Source of the DNA: Ferrovibrio sp.
GTDB taxonomy: Bacteria > Pseudomonadota > Alphaproteobacteria > Ferrovibrionales > Ferrovibrionaceae
Assembly: GCA_017991315.1 (NCBI GenBank)
Contig: JAGOQS010000001.1
Span: 186,001-250,000 of the forward strand
DNA: 64,000 nucleotides
Direction: 5' to 3'
A model generated the notes under the pieces. That model was not told the DNA's origin. It did not search any database and saw only the letters and a list, made by a program, of their open reading frames with translations. Positions 28,242 through 36,561 of this stretch are shown here, in pieces. Each line of letters begins with the position of its first letter. The stretch's first letter is position 1. Made by a program: the position numbers and the translations under genes.

Positions 28242-29045
28242 ATGCGCCCCCTTTACATAATGCTGCTGTTGCTCTTGCTGCCGGGCTGGGCTCGGGCGGC
28301 TGAGCCGCTGCTGTGGCTGAAGGCGCAGTGGGTGCCGGTCTTCGTGGAGCAGGAAACCGGCTTCGGCGATGCGGCGCTGGACTGGCTGAAGCAGCGGCTG
28401 CCGGATTACCGACATGATACCCGCTTCCTGCCGTTGCCACGCCTGGAGCGGCTGCTGGCCGAGCAGCCGCAGGCCTGCACCGCCAGCCTGGCGCGTAATC
28501 CCGCCCGCGAGGCGCGCTTCCTGTTCTCGCGTGACTTCCTACGTCTGCCCGGCCTGGCCGTGGTGGTGCGTGAGGACAGCCTGAAGGCAGTGAAGGCGCA
28601 TGGCGATGCTCAAGCTGGCATCGATATGGCGGCTTTGCTCAGCGATGCCGCGCTGGATGGCGTGATCAACGAAAACCGCAGCTATGGCACGGCGCTGGAT
28701 GCGGTGTTGCAGCCGGTGCCGCCAGAGCGGCTGCTGCGGCTGCCGCGTGCCAGCACCATGGTGGCGATGCTGGGCGCCGACCGCGTTGACTGGCTGCTGC
28801 TCTATCCCTTCGAGGCCAATGCCCAGGCCCGACAGCTCAAGCCACCGCCCGTGCTGCATATGCTGCCGATCCGCGGCCAGCGGCCGGTGACCGCCAGCGG
28901 CATCGCCTGCGCCCGCAGCGCCTTCGGCCAGCGTGTTGTCGATCAGGTCAACGCGCTGATTGATGCCCATCCTGGTGCGCCCTGGCAGGCCGCTCTCGAC
29001 GCTTTGCTGGATGACGAGACCCGGGTGCGCATGGGGGCGCGCTAG
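28242..29045 (+). CDS. Periplasmic solute-binding-like protein (TIGR02285-type)
   Basis: The 267-residue protein has a signal peptide (MRPLYIMLLLLLLPGWARAA) and a type II periplasmic-binding fold resembling the TIGR02285 family of orphan amino-acid-binding-like proteins. Visible are LLWLKAQWVPVFV, the repeated two-lobe pattern, and GVINENRSYGTALDAVL in the second lobe. No permease or ATPase is adjacent, so it may be a sensor or orphan binding protein. Its stop overlaps the stop of the convergent gluQRS gene at a shared CTAG. Confidence 0.65.
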   Translation: MRPLYIMLLLLLLPGWARAAEPLLWLKAQWVPVFVEQETGFGDAALDWLKQRLPDYRHDTRFLPLPRLERLLAEQPQACTASLARNPAREARFLFSRDFLRLPGLAVVVREDSLKAVKAHGDAQAGIDMAALLSDAALDGVINENRSYGTALDAVLQPVPPERLLRLPRASTMVAMLGADRVDWLLLYPFEANAQARQLKPPPVLHMLPIRGQRPVTASGIACARSAFGQRVVDQVNALIDAHPGAPWQAALDALLDDETRVRMGAR

Positions 29046-29923
29046 AAACCAAATACTCCCGGATCGAAGCCGAGGCGGCGCCAGAGATCGGCGGGATGCT
29101 CGCCGCCTTGGCGGCGCTCGCGCAAACTCGGCGCGTTATGCCGCTTGGCCAGGCGTTCGCCGGCAGTATCGAACAGCAGCGGGTGATGCGCGTAGTCCGG
29201 CACCGGTAGGCCGAACAGCGCCTGCAGCAGCCGGTGCAGCGGCGTGGCATTGCGCAGATCGACGGCACGGGTGACCAGCGTGATGCCTTGCAGGGCATCA
29301 TCCAGCGTGACGCAGAGATGGTAGCTCGCCGGGGTTTCCTTGCGCGCCAGCACGGCATCGCCATGCAGGCGGTGCAGCGTATCAAACGTCACCACCTGTT
29401 CGCCCAGCTCGGCGTCATGCCAGGAAAGCGCGGGATGTAGCGCACAGGCAGCGGCGATGTCGAGCCGCAGCGCATAGCTTTCGCCGGCCGCGATCCGCGA
29501 TGCGCGCTCGTCATCGGAAAGATGGCGGCAGGTGCCGGGATAGATCGCCGTGCCGTCTTCCGCATGCGGGGCGCCGCCGATGCGGGCGATTTCGGCCAGC
29601 ACCTGTTTGCGGGTGCAGAAGCAGGGATAGAGCAGGCGGCGCGCGGCAAGCTTATCCAGCGCCGCGCCATACTCGGCGAAATGCTGTGATTGCCGCCGCA
29701 CCGGTTCTGCCCAGCGCAAACCCAGCCAGGCGAGGTCTTCCAGCAAGCCAGCATCGAATTCCGCCCGGCAGCGGGTGCGGTCGATATCCTCGATGCGCAA
29801 CAGGAAGCGGCCGCCTTGAGTATTGGGGGCAGCTTCATGCGCCTTGGTCCAGGCGAAGCCGGCGGAATAGGCATGGCCCTCATGCAGCCAACCGGTCGGG
29901 CTCGGTGCGAAGCGAGTGACCAT
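29042..29923 (-). CDS. gluQ: Glutamyl-Q tRNA(Asp) synthetase
   Basis: The 293-residue paralogue of glutamyl-tRNA synthetase lacks the anticodon-binding domain, and attaches glutamate to queuosine in tRNA-Asp. It has the HIGH-like APSPTGWLHEGHAYSAGF, LLRIEDIDRTRC, zinc-ligand region YPCFCTRKQV...CRHL and a diverged KMSKS loop GERLAKRHNAPSL. The ATG at 29923 gives the normal N-terminus MVTRFAPSPTG. An alternative ATG 21 bp upstream is part of a 21-bp tandem duplication (see findings). The gene is divergent from a DNA glycosylase gene. Confidence 0.9.
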   Translation of the reverse strand: MVTRFAPSPTGWLHEGHAYSAGFAWTKAHEAAPNTQGGRFLLRIEDIDRTRCRAEFDAGLLEDLAWLGLRWAEPVRRQSQHFAEYGAALDKLAARRLLYPCFCTRKQVLAEIARIGGAPHAEDGTAIYPGTCRHLSDDERASRIAAGESYALRLDIAAACALHPALSWHDAELGEQVVTFDTLHRLHGDAVLARKETPASYHLCVTLDDALQGITLVTRAVDLRNATPLHRLLQALFGLPVPDYAHHPLLFDTAGERLAKRHNAPSLRERRQGGEHPADLWRRLGFDPGVFGF

Positions 29924-30007
29924 GGAAGGGATGACAGGGTTCATGGAAGGGATGACAGGGGCGCCGGGCATCGGCAAGCTGGCTCCAGAAGCGACTCCGA
30001 GCAAGCT

Positions 30008-30682
30008 ATGACAAAGCCCGCTGCCAAAGGGAAGCCACTCAATGCCGCGAAACCGGACCAGCGCGCCCGCACGCTGAAGGCGCTCGCGGAGCTTTGCGTC
30101 CGTGAACCGCGCTTTGCCCAGGCGCTCGAGGTCTGCGGCCATGTGCATGACCGCCGCCGACCCGCCGATCTTGCCAATCTCTGCCGCATCATTGTCGAGC
30201 AGCAGGTTTCAGTGGCCGCCGCCGCGACGATCTGGGCCCGTGTCGAAGCCATGGTGGTGCCGTTCACGGCGGAAAATATTCTCGGCCATGACGAGGCCGC
30301 CTTGCTTAGGTGCGGCCTCAGCCGGCCGAAGTTGCGCTACTTGCGCGAGATTGCCCTGGCGGTTTCAAACGGTAGCCTCGATCTCGGCAGCCTGGCGGCG
30401 CTGGAGGATGCGGAAGTATTCGCCCGGCTCACGGCAGTGAAGGGCATCGGCCGCTGGACGGCGGAAATCTTCCTGCTGTTCGCCCTCGACCGCACCGATA
30501 TCTGGCCGGCGCATGACGTGGCGTTGCAGGAAGCGGCGAAACGCCTGTTCAACATGCGCAAGCGGCCGGATGTGAAGCGGATGGACAAGATCGCCGCCCG
30601 CTGGAAACCGCATCGCGGGGTCGCCGCGCGGCTGCTCTGGCGCTATTATAGTGTTTCCAAGCAGCAACCGGTGACACCATGA
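30008..30682 (+). CDS. DNA-3-methyladenine glycosylase (HhH-GPD/AlkA-like)
   Basis: The 224-residue base-excision repair enzyme has an HhH-GPD fold: IIVEQQVSVAAAATIW, then the helix-hairpin-helix LTAVKGIGRWTAEIFLLFAL followed by the catalytic Asp in WPAHDVALQEA. No Fe-S cluster Cys set is present, as in AlkA-type enzymes. The start at 30008 is chosen because the frame upstream overlaps gluQRS antisense; a weak GAGCAAGCT precedes it. It overlaps the esterase gene by 4 bp, so both are probably cotranscribed. Confidence 0.88.
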   Translation: MTKPAAKGKPLNAAKPDQRARTLKALAELCVREPRFAQALEVCGHVHDRRRPADLANLCRIIVEQQVSVAAAATIWARVEAMVVPFTAENILGHDEAALLRCGLSRPKLRYLREIALAVSNGSLDLGSLAALEDAEVFARLTAVKGIGRWTAEIFLLFALDRTDIWPAHDVALQEAAKRLFNMRKRPDVKRMDKIAARWKPHRGVAARLLWRYYSVSKQQPVTP

Positions 30683-31407
30683 GCCAGACGCCCTCCCAAT
30701 TCCCCGGACGTCTCATCGATGGCCCCCGCCTGCCGCCCACCAAAGGCCCGGCGCGGCAGCTTATCGTGCTGCTGCATGGCTATGGCGCCGATGGCAATGA
30801 CCTGATCGAACTCGCTTCGCATTGGCGGCGTGAATTACCTGGCGCGGCTTTCGTGGCGCCGAATGCGCCGAGCCTGATTCCGGGCACGCCGCAAGGCCCC
30901 GGCTTCGGCGGCCGGCAATGGTTCGGGCTGAATGATTACGATCCGAACATGCTGCGCCGCGACCCGCACCGCGCCGGCGGCATTTACGAAGCCTTGTATG
31001 CCGGTGCCGAACAGGCAGCCCCGGTGATCGAGGCGTTTCTCGATGCCGAACTGGCGCGGCATAACCTGCCGGCGGCCAGGCTTGGCCTGGTCGGTTTCAG
31101 CCAGGGCACCATGATGGCGCTGCATGTCGGCCTGCGCCGGGCTGCGGCACCCGGCGCCATCCTCGGCTATTCCGGCGTGCTGGTTGGCGCCGCCAAGCTG
31201 CCGGAACAAGCGCGAGGTAAGCCCCCGATTCTGCTGGTGCATGGCTCGGCCGATGATGTGGTGCCGATGGAAGCCCTGTTCGACACGCTGAACGGCCTCG
31301 GCGCCGCCGATATTCCGGCGCGCTGGCATCTCAGCCTCGGCGTGCCGCATGCGATTGACCCGGAAGGGTTGCGCCTGGGCGGCCATTTCCTGGCCCAGAG
31401 CTTGTGA
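30679..31407 (+). CDS. Phospholipase/carboxylesterase family hydrolase
   Basis: The 242-residue alpha/beta hydrolase is of the acyl-protein-thioesterase/YpfH type. The oxyanion motif is VLLHGYGADGNDLIEL, nucleophile GFSQGTMMALHVG (Ser about residue 145), acid VHGSADDVVPMEA and His in LGVPHAIDPEG. It is cytosolic by the lack of a signal peptide. It overlaps the DNA glycosylase gene (ATGA). Substrate unknown; family members cleave short acyl esters or thioesters. Confidence 0.87.
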   Translation: MSQTPSQFPGRLIDGPRLPPTKGPARQLIVLLHGYGADGNDLIELASHWRRELPGAAFVAPNAPSLIPGTPQGPGFGGRQWFGLNDYDPNMLRRDPHRAGGIYEALYAGAEQAAPVIEAFLDAELARHNLPAARLGLVGFSQGTMMALHVGLRRAAAPGAILGYSGVLVGAAKLPEQARGKPPILLVHGSADDVVPMEALFDTLNGLGAADIPARWHLSLGVPHAIDPEGLRLGGHFLAQSL

Positions 31408-31546
31408 CGTGCCGGGTTTGTGAGGCGACGGGCTTGTGATGCGACAAAATAAGGTAGTTGTCACCGGGGCGTAACGCAGCATATTGTATTGTCTAGGCAT
31501 TCAGTTGGCGTTCCCCCTTGTCGTTAGCAGTGGGAGTGATCACAGG

Positions 31547-32092
31547 ATGAGGCCAGACAATTGTCCGGCATTGGTGCTTAACGCGGATTATCAGCCGCTG
31601 TCTTACTTCCCCTTGTCCGTCTGGCCCTGGCAGGAAGTGGTCAAGGCGGTATGCATGGACCGCGTCACGATTCTCTCGGAATACGATCAGGAAATCCGCA
31701 GTCCCAGCTTCCGCATGCGGCTGCCTTCCGTGGTGGCGCTGAAACGCTATATCCAGCCCGCGCGGCGCCCGGCCTTCACCCGGTTCAATCTTTTCCTGCG
31801 CGACCGCTTCGCCTGCCAATATTGCGGCAGCCGCCACGAACTCACCTTCGATCATGTGATCCCGCGCTCGCGCGGCGGCCTCACCCGCTGGGACAACGTG
31901 GTGGCGGCCTGCGCGCCGTGCAATCTGCGCAAGGGCGGCCGCATGCCGCGCGAATGCCGCATGTTCCCGCGCACCGCGCCGCATGTGCCGAGCGTGACCG
32001 AATTGCAGCAGAATGGCCGCGCCTTCCCGCCCAACTACCTGCACCAGAGCTGGCGCGACTATCTCTACTGGGATAGCGAGCTGGAACCTTAA
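31547..32092 (+). CDS. HNH endonuclease family protein
   Basis: The 181-residue protein has an N-terminal domain LVLNADYQPLSYFPLSVWPW and a C-terminal HNH module CQYCGSRHELTFDHVIPRSRGG...WDNVVAACAPCNLRKGGR. The module has the CxxC...CxxC zinc knuckles and the central DHV. These chromosomal HNH proteins are widespread in alphaproteobacteria and their role is unclear (repair or RNA/DNA cleavage). The ATG at 31547 has AGG at 5 bp and GGGAG further up; a longer frame to 31484 lacks support. It ends 4 bp into the convergent coq7 gene. Confidence 0.88.
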   Translation: MRPDNCPALVLNADYQPLSYFPLSVWPWQEVVKAVCMDRVTILSEYDQEIRSPSFRMRLPSVVALKRYIQPARRPAFTRFNLFLRDRFACQYCGSRHELTFDHVIPRSRGGLTRWDNVVAACAPCNLRKGGRMPRECRMFPRTAPHVPSVTELQQNGRAFPPNYLHQSWRDYLYWDSELEP

Positions 32093-32655
32093 ATCCGCTC
32101 GGACAGCCAGATGGCGGCGCGGGTGGCGGCTTTCACGCCCTGGCTCAGCGCCGGATAGGCCGGGGCCTCCTGGGCGCCGGCCTCGCGCGCGGTGTCGCGA
32201 TGCTCGATTTCCTCGGCACGGAACTGCTCGATCAGCGCGGCAAGCTCCGGCTCCGCCTTGCCCTCGGCGGCCAGCGTCTCCAGTGTTTCGAGCTGGCGCG
32301 AATAATGCGCGTCGATCACTTCCTCGACAGCCTCCGTGCAGGCCATCGCGGCCTTCTCGCCGAGCATCGCGGTGGCGGCGCCGAGCGCGAAGCCGGCGAC
32401 ATGCCATAGCGGCCCGAGCAGGGTGGGGCGTGCGCGGCGCTCCGGCAGCAGCTTGTCGAAAGCTGCGAGATGCTTCATCTCCTGTTCCGCCATGTGGCGG
32501 ATGGTCGGCGTCGAGGGCGCGTTTTTCAGCACCGCAAGCTGGCCTTCGTAGATGCGCTTGGCGCCGTATTCACCGGCATGGTCGACACGCAGGATGCGCT
32601 CGATGACCTCGGCTGGCTTGAGGTCGCCGGGTAGACGCGGCTTGGTATTGGTCAT
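32089..32655 (-). CDS. coq7: Demethoxyubiquinone hydroxylase, Coq7 family
   Basis: The di-iron monooxygenase hydroxylates demethoxyubiquinone in ubiquinone synthesis. The 188-residue protein contains two repeats of the E-x6-Y-x28-30-E-x2-H di-iron signature: DHAGEYGAKRIYEGQ with MAEQEMKHLAAFD, and CTEAVEEVIDAHYSRQLE with FRAEEIEHRDTA. Membrane-associated hydrophobic segments lie between. The start at 32655 overlaps the dsbB stop by 4 bp, so the two are cotranscribed. The stop overlaps the end of the HNH gene. Confidence 0.94.
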   Translation of the reverse strand: MTNTKPRLPGDLKPAEVIERILRVDHAGEYGAKRIYEGQLAVLKNAPSTPTIRHMAEQEMKHLAAFDKLLPERRARPTLLGPLWHVAGFALGAATAMLGEKAAMACTEAVEEVIDAHYSRQLETLETLAAEGKAEPELAALIEQFRAEEIEHRDTAREAGAQEAPAYPALSQGVKAATRAAIWLSERI

Positions 32656-33125
32656 GCCTGCCTCGCTTTGATCGCGGCCAGGATGGCGAGCAGCGCGCCC
32701 CACAGCGCGTTCCAGGCTGCCATGCTGAGACCGAGGAAGGAGAAGGCGGCTTCATCGCAGCGCACGATGGGTGCAGACAGCACCTGCGCGCGCAAGGCTT
32801 CCAGCGTGGTGGCGGTGTTGCCGCCGCCGCAGCTCTCAAGGCCCGCCCACCATTTCTGCTCGACGCCGGTATGGAACAGGCCGATGCCGGCGGTGATCGC
32901 GAAGCTGAGTGCCACCAGCCACAGCAGCAGCGGGCGGAAACGCTCCAGCCGCCACGCGGCGAGTCCGAGAAGAATCGCGGCGGCATAGGGCCAGCGCTGC
33001 CACAGGCAGAGCTGGCAGGGTGCGAGGCCGAAGCCGTATTGCGCCACGAAGGCGGCGCCGAGAGTGAGGGCGCTCAAGCCGGCGAACAGCAGGCCGGCGA
33101 GCTGTGCGGAGAGACGGTCGAACAT
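32652..33125 (-). CDS. dsbB: Disulfide bond formation protein B
   Basis: The 157-residue inner-membrane protein reoxidises DsbA and passes electrons to quinone. There are four transmembrane helices; the first periplasmic loop holds PCQLC (CxxC) and the second holds a Cys pair (ESCGGGN and VRCDE). QRWPYAAAI carries the conserved Arg near the quinone site. It is first in the dsbB-coq7 pair: a quinone user together with a quinone biosynthesis gene. Confidence 0.93.
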   Translation of the reverse strand: MFDRLSAQLAGLLFAGLSALTLGAAFVAQYGFGLAPCQLCLWQRWPYAAAILLGLAAWRLERFRPLLLWLVALSFAITAGIGLFHTGVEQKWWAGLESCGGGNTATTLEALRAQVLSAPIVRCDEAAFSFLGLSMAAWNALWGALLAILAAIKARQA

Positions 33126-33366
33126 GGCGGCATTTTAGGCCCTGACGGGCGGCTCCGGAAGTCCCGGGAAACACTGTGACGATATGTTGCAGGCGGCATC
33201 ACGGTAACAATTCCGGCAAGAGCTGCCGGGGCGAATCTGCCGGGGCATTTTCCTGCAACACTATTACTTCGCCGAATCAACGCGCTGCGAAATGCCTGTG
33301 GCTGGCATGCGGCTTGAAATTCATGCGCTGGGGGCAAGCCGCCCTCATCAGCCATAGGAGACCGAC

Positions 33367-34014
33367 ATGGTTACAAGTGTCAGCAGTGCGAGCGGCTTCA
33401 ATCCGCTCGAAATGATGAAGCAGATGCGGCAGAAAATGTTCGAGGAGGCCGATAGCGACGGCGATGGCTCCTTGAGCAAGGCCGAGCTGGAAGCGCAGAT
33501 CAGCAAGATGGAAGAGCAGCGCAAGGCCGAGGGTGTTTCCGGCCCGCGCGGCGGCAAGGGCCCTTCCGCCGACCAGATGCTGAAGGATTTCGACAGCGAC
33601 GGCGATGGCAACATCTCGCAGACCGAGTATGACAGCGGCTTCGCCAAGCTGGACGAGCAGATGCAGTCACAGCTTGTTGCCATGCAGGGCCAGGGCTTCG
33701 GCCCACCGCCACCGCCGCCGGGCGAAGGCGCTGCCGCCTATGGCCGTGCCGCCGGGCAGGTGCAGGGTGGGGGAGGCGGCGGGCAGTCGCTGATCGACCT
33801 GCTGAATTCGCTGAGCGAAGAGGATGACGACGACAGCGATAGCAGCAGCGATGACAGCGCCAGCACCAGCGCGTCCAGCAGCGACAACCTGAAGCTCTTC
33901 CTCGATGAGCTGAAGCGCTACACGGAAGCGTCGGATGGCAGCACCAATCCGCGCGATATCGAGCAGCATATGGCAGGCTTCATCGCCGGCCTGAAGCAGG
34001 CCCAGGCGGCCTGA
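33367..34014 (+). CDS. EF-hand calcium-binding protein with acidic/serine tract
   Basis: The 215-residue protein has two canonical EF loops, DSDGDGSLSKAEL (about residues 22-34) and DSDGDGNISQTEY (about 77-89). A Pro/Gly region (GFGPPPPPPGEGAA) and a Ser/Asp-rich stretch (about 157-178, EEDDDDSDSSSDDSAS) follow, then a C-terminal helical part. There is no signal peptide. Relatives are sometimes named XopAW effectors because of the EF hands; nothing here indicates type III secretion. A GGAGACCGAC ribosome-binding region precedes it. It is monocistronic with a terminator-like hairpin after it. Confidence 0.85.
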   Translation: MVTSVSSASGFNPLEMMKQMRQKMFEEADSDGDGSLSKAELEAQISKMEEQRKAEGVSGPRGGKGPSADQMLKDFDSDGDGNISQTEYDSGFAKLDEQMQSQLVAMQGQGFGPPPPPPGEGAAAYGRAAGQVQGGGGGGQSLIDLLNSLSEEDDDDSDSSSDDSASTSASSSDNLKLFLDELKRYTEASDGSTNPRDIEQHMAGFIAGLKQAQAA

Positions 34015-34032
34015 TGCTGGCAGCGTAAGCGA

Positions 34033-34066
34033 GACAGCCCCGCGACGCTGGTGTTGCGGGGCTGTT
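34033..34066. terminator. Terminator-like hairpin between EF-hand gene and histidine kinase gene
   Basis: A perfect 10-bp stem ACAGCCCCGC/GCGGGGCTGT with a 12-nt loop lies 19 bp after the EF-hand stop and 15 bp from the convergent kinase stop. The T-run is short (TTC), so it may function in either direction weakly. Confidence 0.5.
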
Positions 34067-34081
34067 CAACGCCTGAAAGGT

Positions 34082-35647
34082 TCATCGCTTGAGTGGCAGT
34101 GTCACCACGGTGTCGAAGCCGCCGGCGCTGGGATGCTCGAAGGCAAGCTGCCCGGCATGGGCGCGCAGGATCGAGGCCGCCACCGCCAGGCCCATGCCGA
34201 GCCCGCCGGTTTCCTGGCCGCGCGCCGCGTCCAGGCGATAGAATGGCGCCAGCACATTCTCCTGTTCGTTTTCCGGGATGCCGGGGCCGGCATCGTGGAT
34301 GCGGATGGCAATGCTGCCCTGCTGCATCTGCAGCGACACATGTGCCTGGCCGCCATATTTGATCGCGTTGTCGATCAGGTTCATCAACGCGCGCTTGATC
34401 GCGGTGGGGCGGCACAGCGTCACCACATGCAGCGGGCCGTCATAGCGTGCATCATGGCCGGCATCGGCGGCGTCGTCGCAGAGGCTGGCCAGCAGCACGG
34501 CCACGTCGAGCCGCTGTTCCGGCTCGCCGCGCGCATCCAGCGCCGCGAAGCCAAGCAACTGATCGGTCAGCCGTTCCATGAAGCCGAGATCGTCCAGCAT
34601 GCGCTGGCGGCGTTCGGGGCTTTCCGGGCTTTCCAGCCGCAGCCGCAGCCGGGTCAGCGGCGTGCGCAGATCATGCGACAGGGCGGCGACCAGGGCGGCA
34701 CGGTCGGCGACGAAGCGGTGAATGCGCCCCTGCATGCCATTCAGCGCCTGGGCGATGGCGCGGAATTCCATCGGCCCGGTCTCGGGCAGCATCTGTGGCG
34801 GCGCCTCGGCCTGCCAGTCGCGGGCTGCATCGGCCATGCCGCGCAGCGGGCGCAGCAGGCGTGCCGTGGTCCACAAGGTCAGGCCGGCGATGATCGCCGC
34901 CGTGGTCAGCAGCCACAACGTGGTGAACAGCCAGCGCGGCACCAGTGGTTCCACTTGGCGCGGCCGCACCGTGTACCATTGCCCATTGGCATCGCGCAGC
35001 CCGACGGCAAAGACCGGCGGCAGCCGCAATTCACCGCTGGCCAGTTCCTCGGCGCGCAACTGCGCTGCTTCGCCCGGTGATGACGGCGGCGGCGGCGGTG
35101 CCGATTGCAGCGGAATCACAATGCTTAGGCCCGGGCCGATATCGAGGCCGGCCTGGGGCCGCCGGGGCCGCCAGGGCCGCACCTGCAGTTCGGGGTAATC
35201 CGCTTCCGAGATCGCCTCGCGCAATTCGCGTTCAAGTTCGGAGAAGGGCCAGGGCGGACGCGGCGGGCCGCCACGCTCTAAATCGCGAGGGCCCATGTCG
35301 CGCGGCGCCATATCCTTGGGGCCCTTATCGCGGTCACGCGGACCCATTTCGCGCGGCCCGGGTTCACGCGGCCCGGGTTCGCGTGGGCCACGCCCGCGTT
35401 CCCAGGTGAATTCACCGCCATCCTCGCCCTTGGCAATCGCTGCCTGCGGGTCGCGGCTGGCGGCACTGATTTCGGCGACAATGCTGCTCATGGCATGGCG
35501 CGGCGCTTCGCCGGGCAATACCAGATAGATCAGCAGAATGGTGGCGATCTGTGTGCCAATGATGCCGAGCAAAACCGTAATGGCGATGCGCCAGGCAATG
35601 CGGTCGCCGCCCAGACGCCGGGCCAGCGCCGTGAACGGGTTGATCAT
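34082..35647 (-). CDS. Sensor histidine kinase, EnvZ-like, with Pro/Arg repeat in the sensor domain
   Basis: The 521-residue membrane kinase has one helix at about residues 20-43, a periplasmic domain to about 238, a second helix (about 239-260) and HAMP. The dimerisation/phosphorylation box is ALSHDLRTPLTRLR (His325), followed by N-box NLIDNAIKYGG, G1 DAGPGIPENE and G2 GGLGMGLAVA. The sensor domain contains an imperfect five-residue repeat (residues 86-129, GPREP/GPREM/GPRDM units). It shares overlapping ends with the response regulator gene upstream (4 bp). The pair would sense envelope conditions and control the regulator. Confidence 0.92.
   Translation of the reverse strand: MINPFTALARRLGGDRIAWRIAITVLLGIIGTQIATILLIYLVLPGEAPRHAMSSIVAEISAASRDPQAAIAKGEDGGEFTWERGRGPREPGPREPGPREMGPRDRDKGPKDMAPRDMGPRDLERGGPPRPPWPFSELERELREAISEADYPELQVRPWRPRRPQAGLDIGPGLSIVIPLQSAPPPPPSSPGEAAQLRAEELASGELRLPPVFAVGLRDANGQWYTVRPRQVEPLVPRWLFTTLWLLTTAAIIAGLTLWTTARLLRPLRGMADAARDWQAEAPPQMLPETGPMEFRAIAQALNGMQGRIHRFVADRAALVAALSHDLRTPLTRLRLRLESPESPERRQRMLDDLGFMERLTDQLLGFAALDARGEPEQRLDVAVLLASLCDDAADAGHDARYDGPLHVVTLCRPTAIKRALMNLIDNAIKYGGQAHVSLQMQQGSIAIRIHDAGPGIPENEQENVLAPFYRLDAARGQETGGLGMGLAVAASILRAHAGQLAFEHPSAGGFDTVVTLPLKR
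35261..35392 (-). repeat. Imperfect 15-bp repeats encoding GPREx units in the kinase sensor domain
   Basis: About eight degenerate 15-bp units encode GPREP, GPREP, GPREM, GPRDR, DKGPKDM, APRDM, GPRDL. The array sits between the first transmembrane helix and the PAS-less sensor region. Unit number likely varies between strains. Confidence 0.75.
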
Positions 35648-36372
35648 GCGGCGGCGAAACTCTTGACGGCAGGCGTGAAGATATAGCCGCCGCTGCGCAC
35701 GGTCTTGATCAGCTCCGGCATGTTAGGGTCGATCTCGATCTTGCGCCGCAGGCGGCTTACCTGCACATCGACGCTGCGGTCGAACAGCAGGGTCGAGCGG
35801 CCGCGGGTGATGTCGAGCAACTGTTCGCGGCTCAGGATGCGCTGCGGGTGTTCGACGAAGGCCAGCAGCAGGTCGAATTCGCCCGAGGTGAGGGGTAGCA
35901 GCGTGCCTTCCGCCGAGCGCAGATGGCGCTTGCCGATTTCCAGCGTCCAGCCCTCGAAGCCATAGGCGGTGGGGCGTTCGGCCTCGCTGCTGGCGGCGCC
36001 GGGGCCGGCGCGGCGCAGGATCGCCTTGATCCGCGCCACCAGTTCGCGCGGGCTGAACGGCTTGGTGAGATAGTCGTCGGCGCCGAGTTCCAGGCCGAGG
36101 ATGCGGTCGGTCTCGCCCGACATCGCGGTGAGCATCAGCACCGGCAGCGAAGTTTCCTGCCGCAGCTTGCGGCAGAGCGACAGACCATCCTCGCCGGGCA
36201 GCATGAGATCCAGCACCACCAGATCGAAACGGCCATTCTTCAGCGCCGCCATCATGCCCTTGCCATCGCTGGCGGGCGTGACGCGGAAGCCATGCTCGGT
36301 GAGGAAATGCTGCAGCAGGCTGCGGATTTCGCGGTCGTCGTCGACGATGAGGATATGCGGGCTACGGGCCAT
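35644..36372 (-). CDS. OmpR-family response regulator
   Basis: The 242-residue regulator has a receiver domain with the acidic pair DDD near residue 12, phospho-acceptor Asp in LVVLDLMLPGEDG (about residue 55) and Lys in TKPFSPRELVARI. A winged-helix DNA-binding domain follows (about residues 140-235, RILSREQLLDITRGRSTLLFDRSVDVQVSRLRRKI). It is cotranscribed with the kinase (4-bp overlap). Upstream lies a divergent Spy/CpxP-like gene. OmpR-type 10-bp repeats in the shared intergenic region (36450-36474) are plausible binding sites. Confidence 0.94.
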   Translation of the reverse strand: MARSPHILIVDDDREIRSLLQHFLTEHGFRVTPASDGKGMMAALKNGRFDLVVLDLMLPGEDGLSLCRKLRQETSLPVLMLTAMSGETDRILGLELGADDYLTKPFSPRELVARIKAILRRAGPGAASSEAERPTAYGFEGWTLEIGKRHLRSAEGTLLPLTSGEFDLLLAFVEHPQRILSREQLLDITRGRSTLLFDRSVDVQVSRLRRKIEIDPNMPELIKTVRSGGYIFTPAVKSFAAA

Positions 36373-36449
36373 GGCGGATCGGTTTTCAGTAGGGGAGGAA
36401 ATCGTGGCCTTATCATGGCGCGCTGCCGGCGCTGGGCAAGGATTCCTTT

Positions 36450-36474
36450 GTAACAGCCCGTTACCAACCGTAGC
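36450..36474. promoter_or_regulatory. Direct repeats GTAAC-N5-GTTAC-N5-GTAGC, candidate response-regulator operator
   Basis: Three pentamers at 36450, 36460 and 36470 repeat with 10-bp period in the intergenic region between the regulator gene and the divergent Spy/CpxP-like gene. The pattern resembles the CpxR box (GTAAA-N5-GTAAA) and other OmpR-family sites. The adjacent regulator is the obvious candidate. Confidence 0.5.
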
Positions 36475-36561
36475 CTTGCCGTCATCCTGCCAGGGTTGGG
36501 CTGTTTTAGATTGACCTCAGATGCCACTCCCCCGCGGCATCCTTAGCACTGGAGGTTGATC

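Noticed and set aside
33367..34014. Type III secretion effector (XopAW-like)
   Set aside because: Similarity rests on EF hands only; no secretion genes are in the window and calcium-binding loops are common to many proteins.
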